Counted from the first letter of the stretch, positions 11,231-24,926 are shown. The stretch: 64,000 bases of DNA from Morchella semilibera (GCA_009192285.1 WBVU01000009.1:2356001-2420000), one strand, 5' to 3'. Notes: a model not told the origin generated them from the letters alone. Numbers and translations: made by a program.

Positions 11231-14200
11231 GGTGCAGGTTAACTATTGTAGTACGGCTTTTCTTTGGGTTGGGGTCGGTGCGGGGTCTTGGGGTAACTAG
11301 TTTAGTTTAAATTTGCGTTTGCGTTTGCTTTGTTTTCTTTCTTTTGTTTACAGCTCTAAATAGGTTGAACAATCATTCCTTTCTAATTTTGCATGATCCC
11401 GGCCGGGGTCTTCTTTAAGTCATTGGGTTTCCGAAGGAATACCGTGATCTCTCTCGATCTCGCCCTTGGACGCTAAAGTGAACCATCACCACATGTGCTT
11501 AGCTATGATCAACAGCACCCCTCCTTTTAATAGCCGGATAAATGTATAATGCTTGCGTTTTCGAATTTCCCTATAACGAAATTTCTAAATGAATTAAATG
11601 ATGCATCTACACGAAATTTCTATGTAGGTATAAAGTACATTATATCCACAGTCAATTTTATCTACATATATGTTTTACCAATAACCGCTTCAGCCAACAG
11701 CGACATTATTTATAAGGTCGTAAAAAGAGGAATTTAATACTGGATATATATAAGACTACAAAATGGTAATAAAGTAGTTACAGATAATGTTTTCCTCTAG
11801 GGTTCTTGTGAGGTTAGATATGCGTGTAAAGTTCTACGATTTTAATTTCACACTTAGTGATTCGTTTTCGTGATGCATCTAAAGACCACTTTACATGGTT
11901 CGATCACCAGGGTGTACTGGGTCAATGGAATCTTATAACTACAAGTACATACTAAAGTACGTATGTTCATCTGTATTACTACTTGGTTATCTATCTCATG
12001 GTATTGCTCCAGCTTACGCCTACTTTACTCCTATAGGTCTAGAACTCCGTAGTCTCTAAAATCACCTTTCACTTCATTTTCTTGGTATGATCTGTCATCC
12101 TCTGCTCGCGGCCTTGGGCTATAATAGTACCATTGAGCTGTTTCTGTTCGCCCGGTACCGGTATAGGCACGGGTACCAGGGCATATGGAAGAGGTAGGGA
12201 TCTTCTTGATGGTAAAAGAGGGTTTTGATGATCGGATAGCTAAATACGGGTAGATCAGATGGTCCTAGTCTGTAATCATAGGAAATCACTCGGTGCGAGA
12301 TAATGAGATATTTTTAGAGGCTGGCTGTGAATAGGTCGAAACTTGATATCTTAACTGACTACAGAACTATAGATGGTACCTGCACATAATCATCAACCGC
12401 TACGTTTCCTTCCGGCGGCTACCGTCTGTGACCAAATAGCGTTTCCTAGCAATAACTGACGGTGACCAACTCTGGCTGTCAAAACTGCAGCTGGCGTACC
12501 TCATGTACTACACTTATTGCCTTCTTTGCCAGTGCACCTTTCCCCTAATCCATACCAGCAGACCCCCGCCGGAAATAAAATTGTATAAGAGAACGGTATA
12601 ATGTATATTGCGGGGATGCCCGTTGATTTCCCTCACCTCTCCAGTTGTCTGACGTTGCCGGATCCTTTGAACTGTGGCTCATGGATGCTGGGGTGTGGAC
12701 CAGGGTGCCTGACATGGTATCAAACAAATTCATTTGAGCACCTCACTGTTTCATTTCTGTGGCTCTGCGTACTGTCTGGCTGTCGTCAAAATCATTTATG
12801 GGGGATGAAGAAGGAGTTAGCTGAAGATGGTTTCTGTTCTGTTTCCTGTTTTTATCCCGACTCGGTGTTTCGCTGCGGGTACGCCAGATACGCGGAGCTG
12901 GCTGCCCAGGGCTGGTGCGTGGCTGTATTGTTCGGGCTGGCGGTGGGTACGGGGTGAGACGAGATCTAGAGAGGTCCTGTCTTGTCTTGTATCTTTCGGA
13001 ACTGTTGAGGCAAGGGCCCAGTCTTGGCTCATGTGACTTTGATCCAGTCTTGCAAAGCCCTAACCCTGATTTTGGGGCTTGTAATTGATTGATGCATACA
13101 GCCCGTACGTAGGCTATTGCAAAACCTTTCCTCCCCAAAACTTAAAAACAGGAAAAACAGGACCGCCGACATTCTTCCTCAACACTAACCAACCTAGCGC
13201 GCTCACTATCCCGAGCCTCATCATTCGCCGGGCAAGCAACTTCCCCTGTACAACATTTTCCATTCTGATTCAAATATCGCTAGCCTTCCTTCTTCCCTCA
13301 TTCTTCCTCTCGCTCCAACTTCCCCCACCCGTATTGTAGTTCGCGTTCTTCTTCTTTCTTCCTTCCGCCTCCTCTCCTCGTCCATATCTATGCTTCATCC
13401 ATTCAATTCACTCCATATCTTCAGGCTGCTTTTATAATGGTGCCAGGCCGTGTGGTAGAGGGTTAAGAAGTCAAAAGGTATTGTCTCGAGACACCAATTA
13501 ACGGCCAACCTTGCCTTGTATCGTCTTGTTCCCCCCCAGGTCTTGTCTTGTCTTGCCAAAGGTCTCGAGGCAAGGTCTCGAGAGAACGTGTTTTGTGCCC
13601 ACGCTGCATGAAGTTCAGGAACATCTATAGAGCTGCGCTTCTTCTTGGTTATGGCTCTGCTGTTTGGTTTCACCGTTTGGGCATATTAGTGGGTTATAGG
13701 TTGGTCGAACAGTTGAAATCATATGATGATCAAGTCTAGCAGATCAGGTCATTTCAGGGTAGTGTTGGTCTGGTGGGTGGATGTAAGAAGGCTCACTTCC
13801 TAGATCCTGCATGGTCTCTAATTACAGTAGGAGGGGGGAATTTAACTCTGTAGTATTGGGTGTATTATGTGATGGTAATAGGACTGACAGACAAAAGATG
13901 AAACCTGCTATGAAGTATTTATACGCCTAAGAGATTAATGATAGTAGAGTTCCCTGGCCAACTGACTACAGCTTCATCGCGCTGAATGGGCCTAACTTAC
14001 TGGATGTTGTTGGATAGCTTGTGGGGACGACATGGCTTTTTGAGCTTCATGTAGCGCGGAGTGCACTGGGTATCCCTTAAACCGTCAGGCCAAATTGCAA
14101 CGAGGTACTCAAACCCTTTATGGTAACCGTGATATAAGTATCGCGCAGAATTGGAAGCTGCTACAACCTATCACGCATGCTAACAACTACAGATCCCACC

Positions 14201-17200
14201 CTCTGGCGTTGGTTTCGTCACGATTACCATAAAGGGTTTGAGTACCTCTCATTTCGATTCAGCCTGACGGTTTAAGGGATAGACTCCTTATTTATGTAAT
14301 TGGTAATAAGGAATTGTTTGCGTTTTTGTGGTACTTTATATTGTTAGGACGTAAAAAAAAAAAAAAAAAAAAAGATAGTGTGCGTAGGACTGCTTGTCCG
14401 TTTTATCAGTAGGGTTAGGGTTACCGCACGTTCTGGCATCAAATACCCTCATCACCGCTGGTTTGCGTGGGGTGAAACCTCGTTTTCCTTGTCCGAAATT
14501 GCGTCCTCATGGATTTCCAGAGTACATTTCTATCTAAATACATAAAAGCCTGCATCTAATTAACCTCCTACCGCCAACCTTCTTTCCTCTAGTATAAATA
14601 CAACGGTCTTGGTGCAATGCCATAAGTTCGAGTTCCCATTTCTCGATTGGCAGTATAAAACCATCCTTGGTGAGATGCGCTGCGCGCACACTCAAGGACG
14701 TACGTACCCACTCCCCCCCGATGCCATCTGGGATCTGCTTATCGAGAAAAGAATTGTATGTTAACCCTCGGCCTCAGCCTTCTTTGGAAAGCCCTGCAAC
14801 GCTTCGCAAACGCCAGTCAGGCCTGGGACAGTAGTCTTTGCGGCTCGTTGCAAGCCACAAGCAGCACACCGAGCTAGAAGTCATCACCCAGTCTTTACCA
14901 ATATCGATCCTGCCAGTGGAGGGGATGGCTCTCGTGTGTGCGGTTTCCTTTCCGGATATGCTGCGTCAATGGAAACGATATCTCAAGTTTATATTTACAT
15001 GCTAGCGACTATATATTCTTATGCAAAGTGGAGATCTAGATATAGCCGCGGCCGGCAGGCCTAGGTGATGAGGAAAGGTGGATCTCAACAATATAACAAC
15101 CTTCTGCCACGCCACTCAATGCTATTCTGGCCCCATTCTTATATATATTCTCGACCTTTTAGCGTGAAGGTATCTGAAGTTAAATCCTACCCTATAGTGG
15201 AGAGGTGCCTTATATTCCACCCAAGCTGAATACCATGCCTCGAACCTGAGTTTGTAGTTGTAGTTCTTCACTCGCGCGTTAATCCAGTTGACGGTTTCCG
15301 GAGATCATGCGGGCGGTGAAACTCGATACGATATGAGGGTCGAGAGATGACCGTGTGTGTTAAACACCCCACATATCTCTTACTCCGCCTATAAAGAACT
15401 AGAGAATTGAGGACCGAAACCTTCGATTGACGCGAGTTGTGTTAATACTAGGGGTGGGCAATGACGAACCACCTGCACTCTCAATACCAAAATTTGATAG
15501 CATCGCGCGAAAGGGAAGAAAAACAGGAATCTTAGTATCTTATATATCAGAAGCCTTCATATTTACCTAACATACTAGACATATCTTACGCCGAATTATT
15601 CCCCCTTCTCCTCCCCCTCCTTCTCCTCCGCTACCGCCGCCGCCGTCCACTCCATATCTTTAATTCTCCTAATTGCAATATGTTCGCACATATCACTCCG
15701 CTCACTGACCGCACCGCCAAAATGGCCGCGATGTGGCGGATCTCGTGTATATGTCTGCCGGTGGCAGTTGCAGGAGCTGAAGGATAATAAGCATAAAATA
15801 AAATCAACTTCGTCGGCGGTTTGGTGGAGAAAAGGTCAATCCGGGGATGGGTTTCTGCATATTACCCGCCTAATTATCATTACCCCTTACTATCATTTCA
15901 CACATCAAATTTTAGGGGCATGTAGGACTACCCTCAGAATCTCCCCTAGAAATCATAATTATATTAGCGCCCCAAAATTTAAAATGCTAAATATAAAGGA
16001 CCTGCAAAGTTAGTACAATTAGTTATCCCCGCTAAGAATTACGGTCTGGACATTTCCAAACAGCCTCAAAAATCAACTACTATACTATAGTCGTGAGTCC
16101 TACGGAGCGCACCGGCGGGTGCATTAATGGATACCTTCGTCCGCTGATCAACCACACCCGCTCGTTTATCCTGTCCCTCAAAGTTCGCGATACGCCTATG
16201 TTTATCCTGGTGATAGGGGTATGCCTCTTATCGAGATCCCCTGGTTTGTGGTTTCGTGCGAGGTCCTTCGGAAAGCCACTATAGAAAGACATACCTGAGA
16301 ACGGCGTCGTCATTTTATGAAGCCCATGTTTGCAAAGATATAGATCCAATGATGATGGGTCCTGCACGGGAGGGTTAATTGCCTCCAACTGTTTGTACAA
16401 GTGCTTCAATTTCAGAAAGAAGCCACAGGGGGTTTATGGGGCTCAGTTGTAAGATTGCATAGTTCTTAGATTTCATTTTATCCCGAGTAAGGGTTTGAAA
16501 AGTGGTGGTTTGGGCATCTTTTGTGTGGTTTTGCCTGATCGCGGCGCCGGTGATTAATGTACTCCAGGCGCTCACAAATTAGCATCATCCCGCAGCAAGA
16601 GCAGTTATCGGTAGAAGTACTAGTGATAAAGTAAATATATAGCCATATCATCATACAAAAGTAAACAGATAAGAAGTAAACCCGGTGTGTAATTACAGGT
16701 AAACGACTAGTCAAAATATGGCTTGTTCTGATATTTCTGCTTTTAGAGCGCTCAAGTTAATATAGTAGCTTAACGAGAAGCGGTCCCCTTTATTTGACGA
16801 AAAAAAAAATAGTCTATGGGTTATATCGCACCATCTGGATACGCTTCAAGCTCAAATCTGAAATTTCCAAATTAATGCCGCGGATCCTTTCTTTCTTCTT
16901 GGGCCATGTTCATTTTCCTTTGGAGCGGTGCGGTCGATCCCAATCACGGCTTGTCTTCTAATTATAACTACGCCAAATCGATCACCGCAATATTGAGCTG
17001 GGGAATTCCCGGGGCCGGGTAGATAAGGGAGACCAAGAAATACTATCTAGAACTGCGTCAAGGCCCTGAATGCATGCCAAAGCTGTACATGCATTGGACT
17101 GTGGGGGACCTCCGTGCAAGTGATTAAGGGTGCGCCCGCTCGGCATCAAGGCCTGCAAACGGAGTTTTCATCCCTGGAGACGCCGTTTTGGTCTGTTGAC

Positions 17201-18176
17201 GAACGGGCCCTGATATCAATAAAAATTTATTAGTTGATTAATAATTCAGCGGAACATATATTCATACTGGCCATGGACTACTTATAAGGAAATAAAGATT
17301 ACCTGTTCATTGAATACGATAAATTTAATAATTTTTTCTCAACTCAATTAATGTACGGTGTGTAGGGTAAAATTGTGGGAGTATATATCCTGAGGGTCCT
17401 TAAAGTGACATATACGTCAACGAGGTCACGTCAATATACTGGTGCTGCAACCACCACCAAATCTAGACCCACTTCACCTTCCCATTTTTGTTTCTAGGTA
17501 CTACATATATAGCTGTCTGATGCCATTTGATCTACATAAATCACACACATCTCCCACGGTGGCCAGTAGCTGTGAAATTGTGGTTCTTTGTCGCTGTTGT
17601 TTAATTGCACCACTTTGAGACCCCCGGGATACATGTAGCTATAAATTAACCCCCGAACTGTTCACGACAATATTATTATACATGTATCTATAGGCGCTGG
17701 TTGGCACACCCCCTCAATTACCACCATACCATTGGTCGCGACAATACAGAGCGCCTTGGCTTGTGACAGAAATATATAAGTCGATCGAGTGATGCATTAT
17801 GACTTGGCTGCGTCCCCGTATTCGTGTACTTAGTGGCTACCAGACTAAAAAGCTAGAACTTTTGTAGGATCCTTCCCCTATTAGGGTCAAATATCACGAA
17901 CTTAAATCTGTTTGTAGCTGTTCTGGACACAACTCCTCTTGCATGATGTATAAACAATACCTATGTTGAATCAGCCAATCAGCTACTTTGTGCTTCAGTC
18001 AATAATATCACGTGCGAGTAGCTATGTGTTGTTATCTTTTGATATGGAGTAGATTCTCAGAGCGCCTTGTTTTTGGACTATCTAACACTCTCATCCATCT
18101 CTCGATATATCGCCCGCGCAGCTCATACAACATAAACCCCAGTCACCAAAACGAAATAGAATACCTACCATCAATA
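11231..18176. other. Long gene-free stretch (about 6.9 kb)
   Basis: No gene with splice sites or recognisable domain was found on either strand. Contents noted: a foldback MITE at 14071-14281, a poly-A run at 14353-14373, a telomere-like TAGGGTTAGGG at 14410, CTTGTCTTG-rich stretches near 12970 and 13530, and TACATGTA palindromes at 17630 and 17679. ORFs of 60-130 codons here look random. Confidence 0.5.
14071..14281. mobile_element. Foldback MITE with about 62-bp arms and possible TA duplication
   Basis: The left arm 14071-14132 (TATCCCTTAAACCGTCAGGC, then GAGGTACTCAAACCCTTTAT) is matched by its reverse complement at 14218-14281, with a small mismatched island in the arm and a central part of about 85 bases. 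Both outer ends are flanked by TA (TA-TCCCTTAAAC and GTTTAAGGGA-TA), as expected of Tc1/mariner-type miniature elements. There is no coding capacity. The family name is unknown. Confidence 0.65.
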
Positions 18177-19428
18177 ATGGGGAAAATCAAGAATTTCTTC
18201 CGCCAATGGTTCCTCAAACCTCGCAAAGGAGGGGGCTCCATGTCTACCCCAGCACCACCTATGGTCGCTCCACCTTCAAAATCACTCGATAGACCGCCTA
18301 CTACTGGAAGCCTAACCACCGGCCCCTTGGTGGCTGAGGAGTTACCATCAACCCATAACCCCCGACCACGAGCCCCTAGTATTGAAGGTTCCTCCGCGAT
18401 TGAATCATCCTTTGCCGTCACAGTCCCGTCGGCTGTAGATATTCCCTCAAATGTATCGGATCAATCTTCGCCGCCGGGTACCTCACCTGGTACCGAAAGT
18501 ACACCAGCCCTAGTGGGGCTAGCGCTACCTACATCTAATGTAGAGAATATAGAAGTATTGGTTCGTCTCGCCTCTTTCTCTCGAATTGGCTTTACTCTCT
18601 GAGTTCTCTGTCTCACAACGGCCTGATATCAGACAAGGTCTTCCTCTGCCGGGTCTACCGCAGTCAATACCCAAAGCAATGGCTTGGGTTTGTGGATGCA
18701 GGCCTATAACAGGTTAACCACTGACGAGAAGACTCAATTGCCGCTACCACCCACCTCGGAACAGGAATACTTTAACGATATCATAGAGGCGGCGGAGAAG
18801 AGCAGAGATCACTGCCAGACGACGGGAATGAAGTTTAAAATTGGAAGTAAGGTTATTGTTGTGCGAGATATGGCCGATAAAATAATTGCCTGGATCGACA
18901 AGTTTAAGGCGGTGGGTGATATCATGATTCAGTCTGATCCATTGCACGCGGGGTTGCCTTGGGCTGGTGTGCGTCTCTTGCTGCAGGTCAGATGCCGGGG
19001 ACAGAGTCCTATATACCCCTCCCCATGCTGGAGTATATCTAATGCTGAAATAGGCGGCGGTGAACCACAAAGAGACCATGGATTCAGTGCTGATTAGAAT
19101 AGAACGGGTCACTCGGCTTACGGTACGATGTGCCATCTATGAGGGGATGTATCTGGGGGACCCGCAGAGGTCGGCTGGTCCGAACTTAGAACAAGCGCTT
19201 GTGGATACCTACCATGCCATATTGAGTTTCCTGATATTCGCAAAGCAGTACTTTAATAAACACGGCCACGGTAGATCATTGCCTTTCCCTTACTGTATAC
19301 GGAGACCTGACGTGAACCAGAGAGATTTATTGACGGGCTACTCGGGAAAGAAGGGATGCCTCTCTTTCATGCTATCGAATTGGCAGACACGCAACTGCTG
19401 AAGGAAACAGCGCTAGCGGAAGGGAAAG
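18177..19428 (+). CDS. NLR with NACHT_N head, exons 1-4 (continued at 30544 beyond an 11.1-kb intron)
   Basis: Four exons: 18177-18554, 18633-18986, 19054-19270, 19321-19428. The ATG starts MGKIKNFFRQWF, a basic N-terminus followed by a Ser/Pro/Thr-rich linker to about residue 140. The next part matches the NACHT_N domain of fungal NWD-type NLRs (family knowledge): LWMQAYNRLT, VVRDMADKIIAWIDKFK, DPLHAGLPWAGVRLLLQ, then RCAIYEGMYL and YHAILSFLIFAKQYF. Exon 4 reads ERFIDGLLGKEG and LLKETALAEGK and ends in phase 1 at donor GTAAGC (19429). The third intron is 50 bases. The continuing exon at 30544 starts with the two bases needed to finish the codon and carries the expected next block, so the two halves are read as one gene. 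A shorter protein ending inside the intron is possible if the long intron is not spliced. Confidence 0.75.
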
Positions 19429-19450
19429 GTAAGCTTGGGTGCGGAATACA

Positions 19451-19464
19451 TACAGTACCAGAAA
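19451..19464 (+). repeat. Left terminal inverted repeat of the 10.8-kb transposon
   Basis: TACAGTACCAGAAA, 22 bases after the NLR donor site; pairs exactly with 30261-30274. Confidence 0.8.
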
Positions 19465-19834
19465 TCAGTATGTGGCGACTACGGTAGTGATGCGGCATCC
19501 TCAGTCCCTCAGCAGTCCTGCCGCGTTTAGCCGAATGCGGCAGTCGTGAGTACCCATGTAGTGGTATGAATGCGCACTAGTAACAACTCAGTATCCCTGC
19601 CGCATTTAATGAAGTACATAATCCTCAAACAATGCGCATTTCCAGAAATACCGTATTATCATGGTATTCCTTTCCGCTTGGCGCCATAGTTTAGCATTTA
19701 CGCTTAATGTCAAAACTTGCTTGTATTCAATCTACACAATAATTTGATATTTAGCACGTAAGACGTTCAAGTCAACACACCCTTGTAATCTCGAATAGAA
19801 TACAATGAAATTTGACACACACACCCCAAACAGG

Positions 19835-20115
19835 AGAGCGATCGATAATAGCATGCAACGCCCACAAAGATAGTTTGATAAATCAACTGTATTCACTCAA
19901 GCAGGAGAACGTTGATAATTGCATGCAATCACCACATATAAATAATCTTATAGATCAATTGCATTCGCTTAACAGCAAAAACTGCATGTAAGAATGGCAC
20001 AGAATAATCTAGTAAATCAACTGTATTCGCTTTACCAATAATAGCATATAACACCCTTACAAAATGATTTGATAAATCAACTGCATCCGCCTAAGAGTCA
20101 AAACCGCATGTAAGA
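19835..20115. repeat. Left subterminal tandem repeats of the transposon (about 60-70 bp period)
   Basis: The core GATAAATCAACTGTATTCGC recurs with changes near 19876, 19948, 20013 and 20073, each followed by a variant of GATAATTGCATGCAATCACC. Such arrays near the end of CACTA-like elements usually bind the transposase (family knowledge); binding here is inferred. Confidence 0.7.
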
Positions 20116-20140
20116 AATCAAATGTATTAATTAAATAATA

Positions 20141-23100
20141 TTAAGAAAAGTTTGGTATATACGGATTATACCACCATGTGTCTTTGTTGTTCTTTGACAC
20201 GAAATGCATCATACGGCAGTCAATTCTCCTGATACCAATTGTCATCTCTGGTTCAGAATCATGCAGCCGGAACACTTTGTAAGCCGGTGCCATTGCTGAG
20301 ACCTCCTCGGCGACATATCCTAAAGGTTTCACTACAAACAAAACCCGCACCATAGTCCCTACACTAATCGTAAAAATCCTGCTAACATAGTGAAAGGAAT
20401 GAGCCCCGTCATTCATTTTTATTATTTGGCCCTCTCGGATTTTGAAGGGCCTTGCTTTGCGGCCCACTTCTTCTCCTTTAGGCACTCCGGAAAAATATCG
20501 CCAGTAGTGCACTTTAACACGCACTTGTGGTAGTAGTTCGGTGTCATATTCCGCTTGGTACACACTGCACCTAGTATCGCCATCATATGCGTAGTCCCCT
20601 GGTGAGACCCTCTTTATAGGCACTGCGAGCCCTGTAATGGCTTTAGTAAAAAACGATCCCTCGCAGTCTATTCCTGTGGTTTGCACAGATGCGTGTATTG
20701 GTTCATCTTCGCCATCCATGTCCTTCGTAACCCCTAGAAACCGCGTGCACATTTTCGGGCATTTGTTTACGACGTTAGTTAGTTGAGCGGTGACCCTAGG
20801 CGCGGATAATTGAAAGGCCCCAGCCAGCATGAAGGTGATTGTCTGTGCGGTGTTCGTTGCCTTCATTAACTGTAAATCGTTCTCTTTTGAATTTGTATGT
20901 GGTGCGTGGAGCTTGAAGATCTTGTGCTTTTGCTCTCCTGTCATCGTGGAACTATTCCTGGCCGTGGCGTAGTTTTGTATGTCCTCTTGGTAATGGAGAG
21001 CTAGGTGTACGTTGGGGACCGTGACATAATTTTTGAACTTCCTCCCGTCACGATCCCCTGCTGCGCATCTGAATATCCTCTGAAGATTGTGTCGAGCCTA
21101 TGGACAAAAGTCAGATACATGTAGTTTTTAAAATATCATATACGCTACTACACGTGATCTCCATAGATGTGTATATTCCTGGTTCCATGAGGTATAATAA
21201 TACTCACTTGCAGTATGGTCAGAGTGAATCTAGACCTCTCGGATGTCGATATCTTCTCCTGCAGGGTCAAAGCCACGCATCTAGCCAACAACCACGCAGT
21301 CTTGGCGATCCCCCCCGTGGGATCGCCGAACTCGTCTGATAAACGTTTCCCCACTAGAGGCTTGACATAGGACAGTCGTGCTCGCCGCAGTAGCAAGCTA
21401 TTATTCCTTACCTCATCGGGGTGGTAGGTCCAGCAATCGTTGGTAAACATATGCATCAGCACAAAGGGGTTGATAATCGCTATCCTTCCGTGTTCATTGA
21501 AAACCATCGAGCCCTTGTGGCTGACAGGATTTTGTGGTTGGCCCCATCCATATGGCACCTGTACCATATTCCATGCCGCCAAATAAGCTTTGGTTCCCTC
21601 TGTCGACAACGTGGCCTCCAGTACTGCTTCCTCGAAGTATTTGCAGAGGCGGAGCTCGGCATGCATGGGGTCGTTTGGTGTGCTACGTTGTGGGTCCATC
21701 ATCTTATAGCAGTTATCGAAAAAGGGCCCAGTATCCGACAATCCAGCTCTGCGCAGAGCCGCTTCTTTCCCGGCCTTTGTGGGTCGTGACTTCGCATTAT
21801 CGTATATTAGTCTCACATGCTGCTTGTATCTCCCATGGTGTTGCTCATTGAACGACAGGTTCCCTCGATCGGAGTCTGCTATAAAGCACGAGCGACACCC
21901 GTATGTCGCTTTATGTATCTTCGCTCCCGAGTTTTGATTCTGTTGAGGCATGTCCCCCGTCAGAAGCAGAGGAAAGGCAGTAACGAACACCTCTTCGCCT
22001 GAGTCTAGTACCATGGTGATACCTTTGCCGACTGCTAATGCATCCATCTCTAAACAGGTCGCCATTTGCTGTTCGTGAGAGCCGAATGGTCCGATCATAA
22101 GCACGTACATATTATTCAATTTAGCTCGTTCGCATCTATTCAACCCCGCCGGCGTCAGATACATTCCCTTTAGACTGTAGTACGCGTTCCTGTATAAACC
22201 AAAACCGTCCAGGAAGACAGAATAGGGTACGCTTATCCTAGGCGCTTGATTGCTCAATCCTTGGTTGGTGACCATATTAGCCAGGACATAATCACGTGTC
22301 ATTTCCTTGAGCTCTATCTCTGCAATTACCCGGTGTCGTTTGTGAACAGCTCTTATGTGATATCCACCGCTATTGGTTCTATAGGCTACCAGGCGTACAC
22401 AGAACGTTGGTAATTCTGGAAGGAGGCTTTGGCGTAGATCGTTGACAGAAGGGTAATCGGTAAAGTGCACCCATACTCGAGCTCGGATATCGGTGCAGGG
22501 AACGATTTCCCTTTTGTGCTCGACTAGTATCAACTCCGGTAAATTAGAGTCAACCCATGCGTACTCTGGAAAAGGGTCGGGTGAATTGTCAGGCGTTTCC
22601 CACTCTGCCCGCAGCTCGAGCGGAGGAATCAAAGGGTTTATAAGCGCAGATACTTGGTTACTTCCCTGACGCTTATCTATCCCTATACATTTCACTCTAC
22701 CGATAGCAGTTACTCCCTCTGAGTTTGTATATTGGACGCAGTCGGACGGTAAGAGCGGGACGCTGTGGTCTGCTGCTGTATCCCCCTCTTTTATATACGC
22801 AAAGGAACCGGATGTAGACCTCACACTCTCCATCCACGCATCCCCATGCCAGAGCTCAGAAGCGACGTCGACGTACTCCCCGAGTCCCTGGTGCAAACTC
22901 CGCCTAATCGTCGGGCTGCTTAACCATACTTTGCAGTACTCGGAAGGCTCGAAAAAGTAAGCGTTCCGAGGCGTTTCTTTCTTTGGTGGTATCTGTCTTA
23001 GGTCGACATCTAATGGTTTCCCTTTGAGCTGCATCAGGGGAAACCCTCTTCGACACCTCTGCTGTAGAGTTTTGATGGATTTAGGTAGCGATCTTATCGT

Positions 23101-23881
23101 CTCTGTAGTAGCTAGTGCCAGAACCTCTGTGAGTGCCTCGTATTGGGTTGTCGAAAGGTCCGCACTTGTCACAAATAGCATCAGTGCCAGATGGAATTCT
23201 TCCCCGCAATGATCGAAACACGCCTCGTTTCTACCGTCAACGACAACACTCTCCCTATCATTTGATTTTTCTGCCGCTGGAGGATCGCCCACATTGTTTT
23301 GAGTCGCGTGTTGTGTGTGTTCTGTCTGTAGCTCGTCATTTGGCGGAAAGTATGCAGTGTCGTCGTCTTTATCTTGTTCCAGAGCTTGGTTGTTTTCTCC
23401 TTCCCCGATCCCGATATCATCCAAATAACCCCCCCCAACCGTTTCTCTCTCGTCCTCAGCTTCTTGGGTCAGCCCGTAATCATCCTCTTTGTTGTTTCCG
23501 CTCCAATCCACACCCATAAGATTGGTTTGTATCGGTTGTAGAACGCGTATGTCGTCTTCCGGAACTGGCTCAACATCTTCTTTTATCGTAGCCTCTAGGT
23601 TATGATTATGATCTGGGGGGTCCTCCCATACATGAAACGGGGATCGAGGCGCGGGTATACCGGGCGCGGGTACGGCATCTTGAGGCGCGAAATTTTCGTT
23701 CGTTGATGACTCTGGCATGGGCAGAGGCTGGGCTGTATCTTCTGGGTTTTCTATCATCGATGCAGGTTAGTCACTACATGTAGACAGACTGTATTGATGG
23801 TGTTATCGTACCGAAACGGCGTCTTCTGAACCTAGAGGGCTCTAAGGGTGGGAGCCATCCACGCGGTCGTTTTCCGTCCAT
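20141..23881 (-). CDS. Tnp2/Plavaka-like DDE transposase (about 1189 aa)
   Basis: Three exons: 23881-23812, 23750-21208, 21097-20141; introns have donors GTACGA and GTGAGT with a CTAAC branch and TAG acceptors, and all phases match. The frame is open upstream of 23881 without an ATG, so the start MDGKRPRGWLPP is the first available; a further upstream exon is possible. Residues about 30-230 are acidic and low-complexity. The middle holds FLDGFGLYRNAYYSLKG, GPFGSHEQQ, a cysteine pair YGCRSCF and TPNDPMHAELRLCKYF (DPMH near residue 716). The C-terminal part has PNVHLALHYQEDI and EQKHKIFKLHAPHTN. This order (DGF..., GC.SC, D-M-H, N-H-LH, KH-FK) resembles the large transposases of the Tnp2/Plavaka group known in fungi. 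The catalytic residues cannot be assigned by eye. It would act on the element's own inverted and subterminal repeats. Confidence 0.65.
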
Positions 23882-24379
23882 ATTGGTCTTGATATCTAGC
23901 TGGTGATGATATACCGGGGTAAAAATTTTTGGTGCCTCTATGTTGGAACCGGACGTAGATGAAGACACTGCATTTGAGAAGCCCGCATGGCCGAAACGAA
24001 ACGAAAAAATCGGCGCATAAATCTCGGCGTTTCATTAATCTAATACGCGTTCCCTGTATCGATCACCATGGATGATCGCCAAGACACACATGCATTTGTC
24101 ATCTCATAGTATATCACTCGTCTATGCGCCGTTCCAATGCACAAAGCAACGCACAAACCATTACAAGCACCACAAGCCCATTACAAGCACCACAAGCAGC
24201 AAGAACCCGTAGCACCAACATAAAACCCGTTCGCCCCGATGGGTTGGTTGATCAATAATTCATATATTATACATTCTAAGATAAAAGCCATAACTTCATC
24301 ACGGTTGAGTGTATAGGACTCCAATCTTTTTTTTTTTTTTTTTTTTTTTTACTGACTACACGTACATTTTTCATGTATT

Positions 24380-24926
24380 TTACTCTGTGTCAGACCCCTC
24401 GAGCTGTTTGTACTTTTCCTCCTTAACAACCCCGTCCTTATCCTCCTCTTTGGTCGCAAAAAACCCAATCTTATTACCGAGACCTTCATGTTCATCTTCA
24501 TTTTCAACCTTAACTTTCGAACCCTTCTCGTCGATGTCACCCACGGTTTTTTCTCCAAGCTCCTTCTTGGGGTCGAATAGGACAACCCAGCGGGCAGTTC
24601 CCCAGCAGCATGTGTCATCGTCCCAAATGAAGTCCCTCCTCGAAGTGATGACACATGAGCAAAGCCCGCCCCGGTCTAGAACTCCCTTCACAGCGCCCTT
24701 GTCAATCTCTCTCACCCATCCACTGGGACGACCATCTTTGTGGAGCTGGACGCCGTGGATGGGATACTTGGTGTTGATGGTATCCGCCAAAACTAACTCG
24801 TATGTCTCTCCGACGACCGGGTGTCTTCCACCGACGAGGTCGTTATCGATGTCTATTGTGCGTTAGAAACGTATATGCCCGTGATTTTTTCATCTACTTA
24901 CAGACAATATTGATGTATTTATCCAT
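24380..24926 (-). CDS. Transposon-encoded 165-aa protein, weakly HIRAN-like, acidic tail
   Basis: Two exons, 24926-24902 and 24852-24380, with donor GTAAGT, branch TTTCTAACG and acceptor AATAG; phase 1 joins to give MDKYINIVYIDNDLVGG. The first 80 residues include VVGETYELVLADTINTKYP and a HKDGRPSGWVREI stretch, faintly like the HIRAN fold (G-x-V-x-L-x-R-E-P-x-N ... G-x-x-x-G-Y-I), a DNA-end-binding domain found in helicases and some mobile elements. This is a weak resemblance by eye. The middle is cysteine-bearing (GGLCSCV, DTCCWGTARWVV) and the last 50 residues are rich in Glu, Asp and Lys. It lies between the transposase and a divergently read 498-aa gene and is taken as an accessory protein of the element. 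Function unknown. Confidence 0.6.

Noticed and set aside
1388-14422. Interstitial telomere repeats at about 1390, 13060 and 14410
   Set aside because: Only two TTAGGG units each; too short to mean a fused or internal telomere.
18012-18176. Upstream in-frame start for the NACHT_N-type NLR
   Set aside because: The extra 55 residues have no family likeness, while MGKIKNFF is a typical start of this type.
24309-24866. 185-codon plus-strand ORF over the 165-aa gene
   Set aside because: It is the antisense shadow of the spliced minus-strand gene and begins in a T homopolymer.
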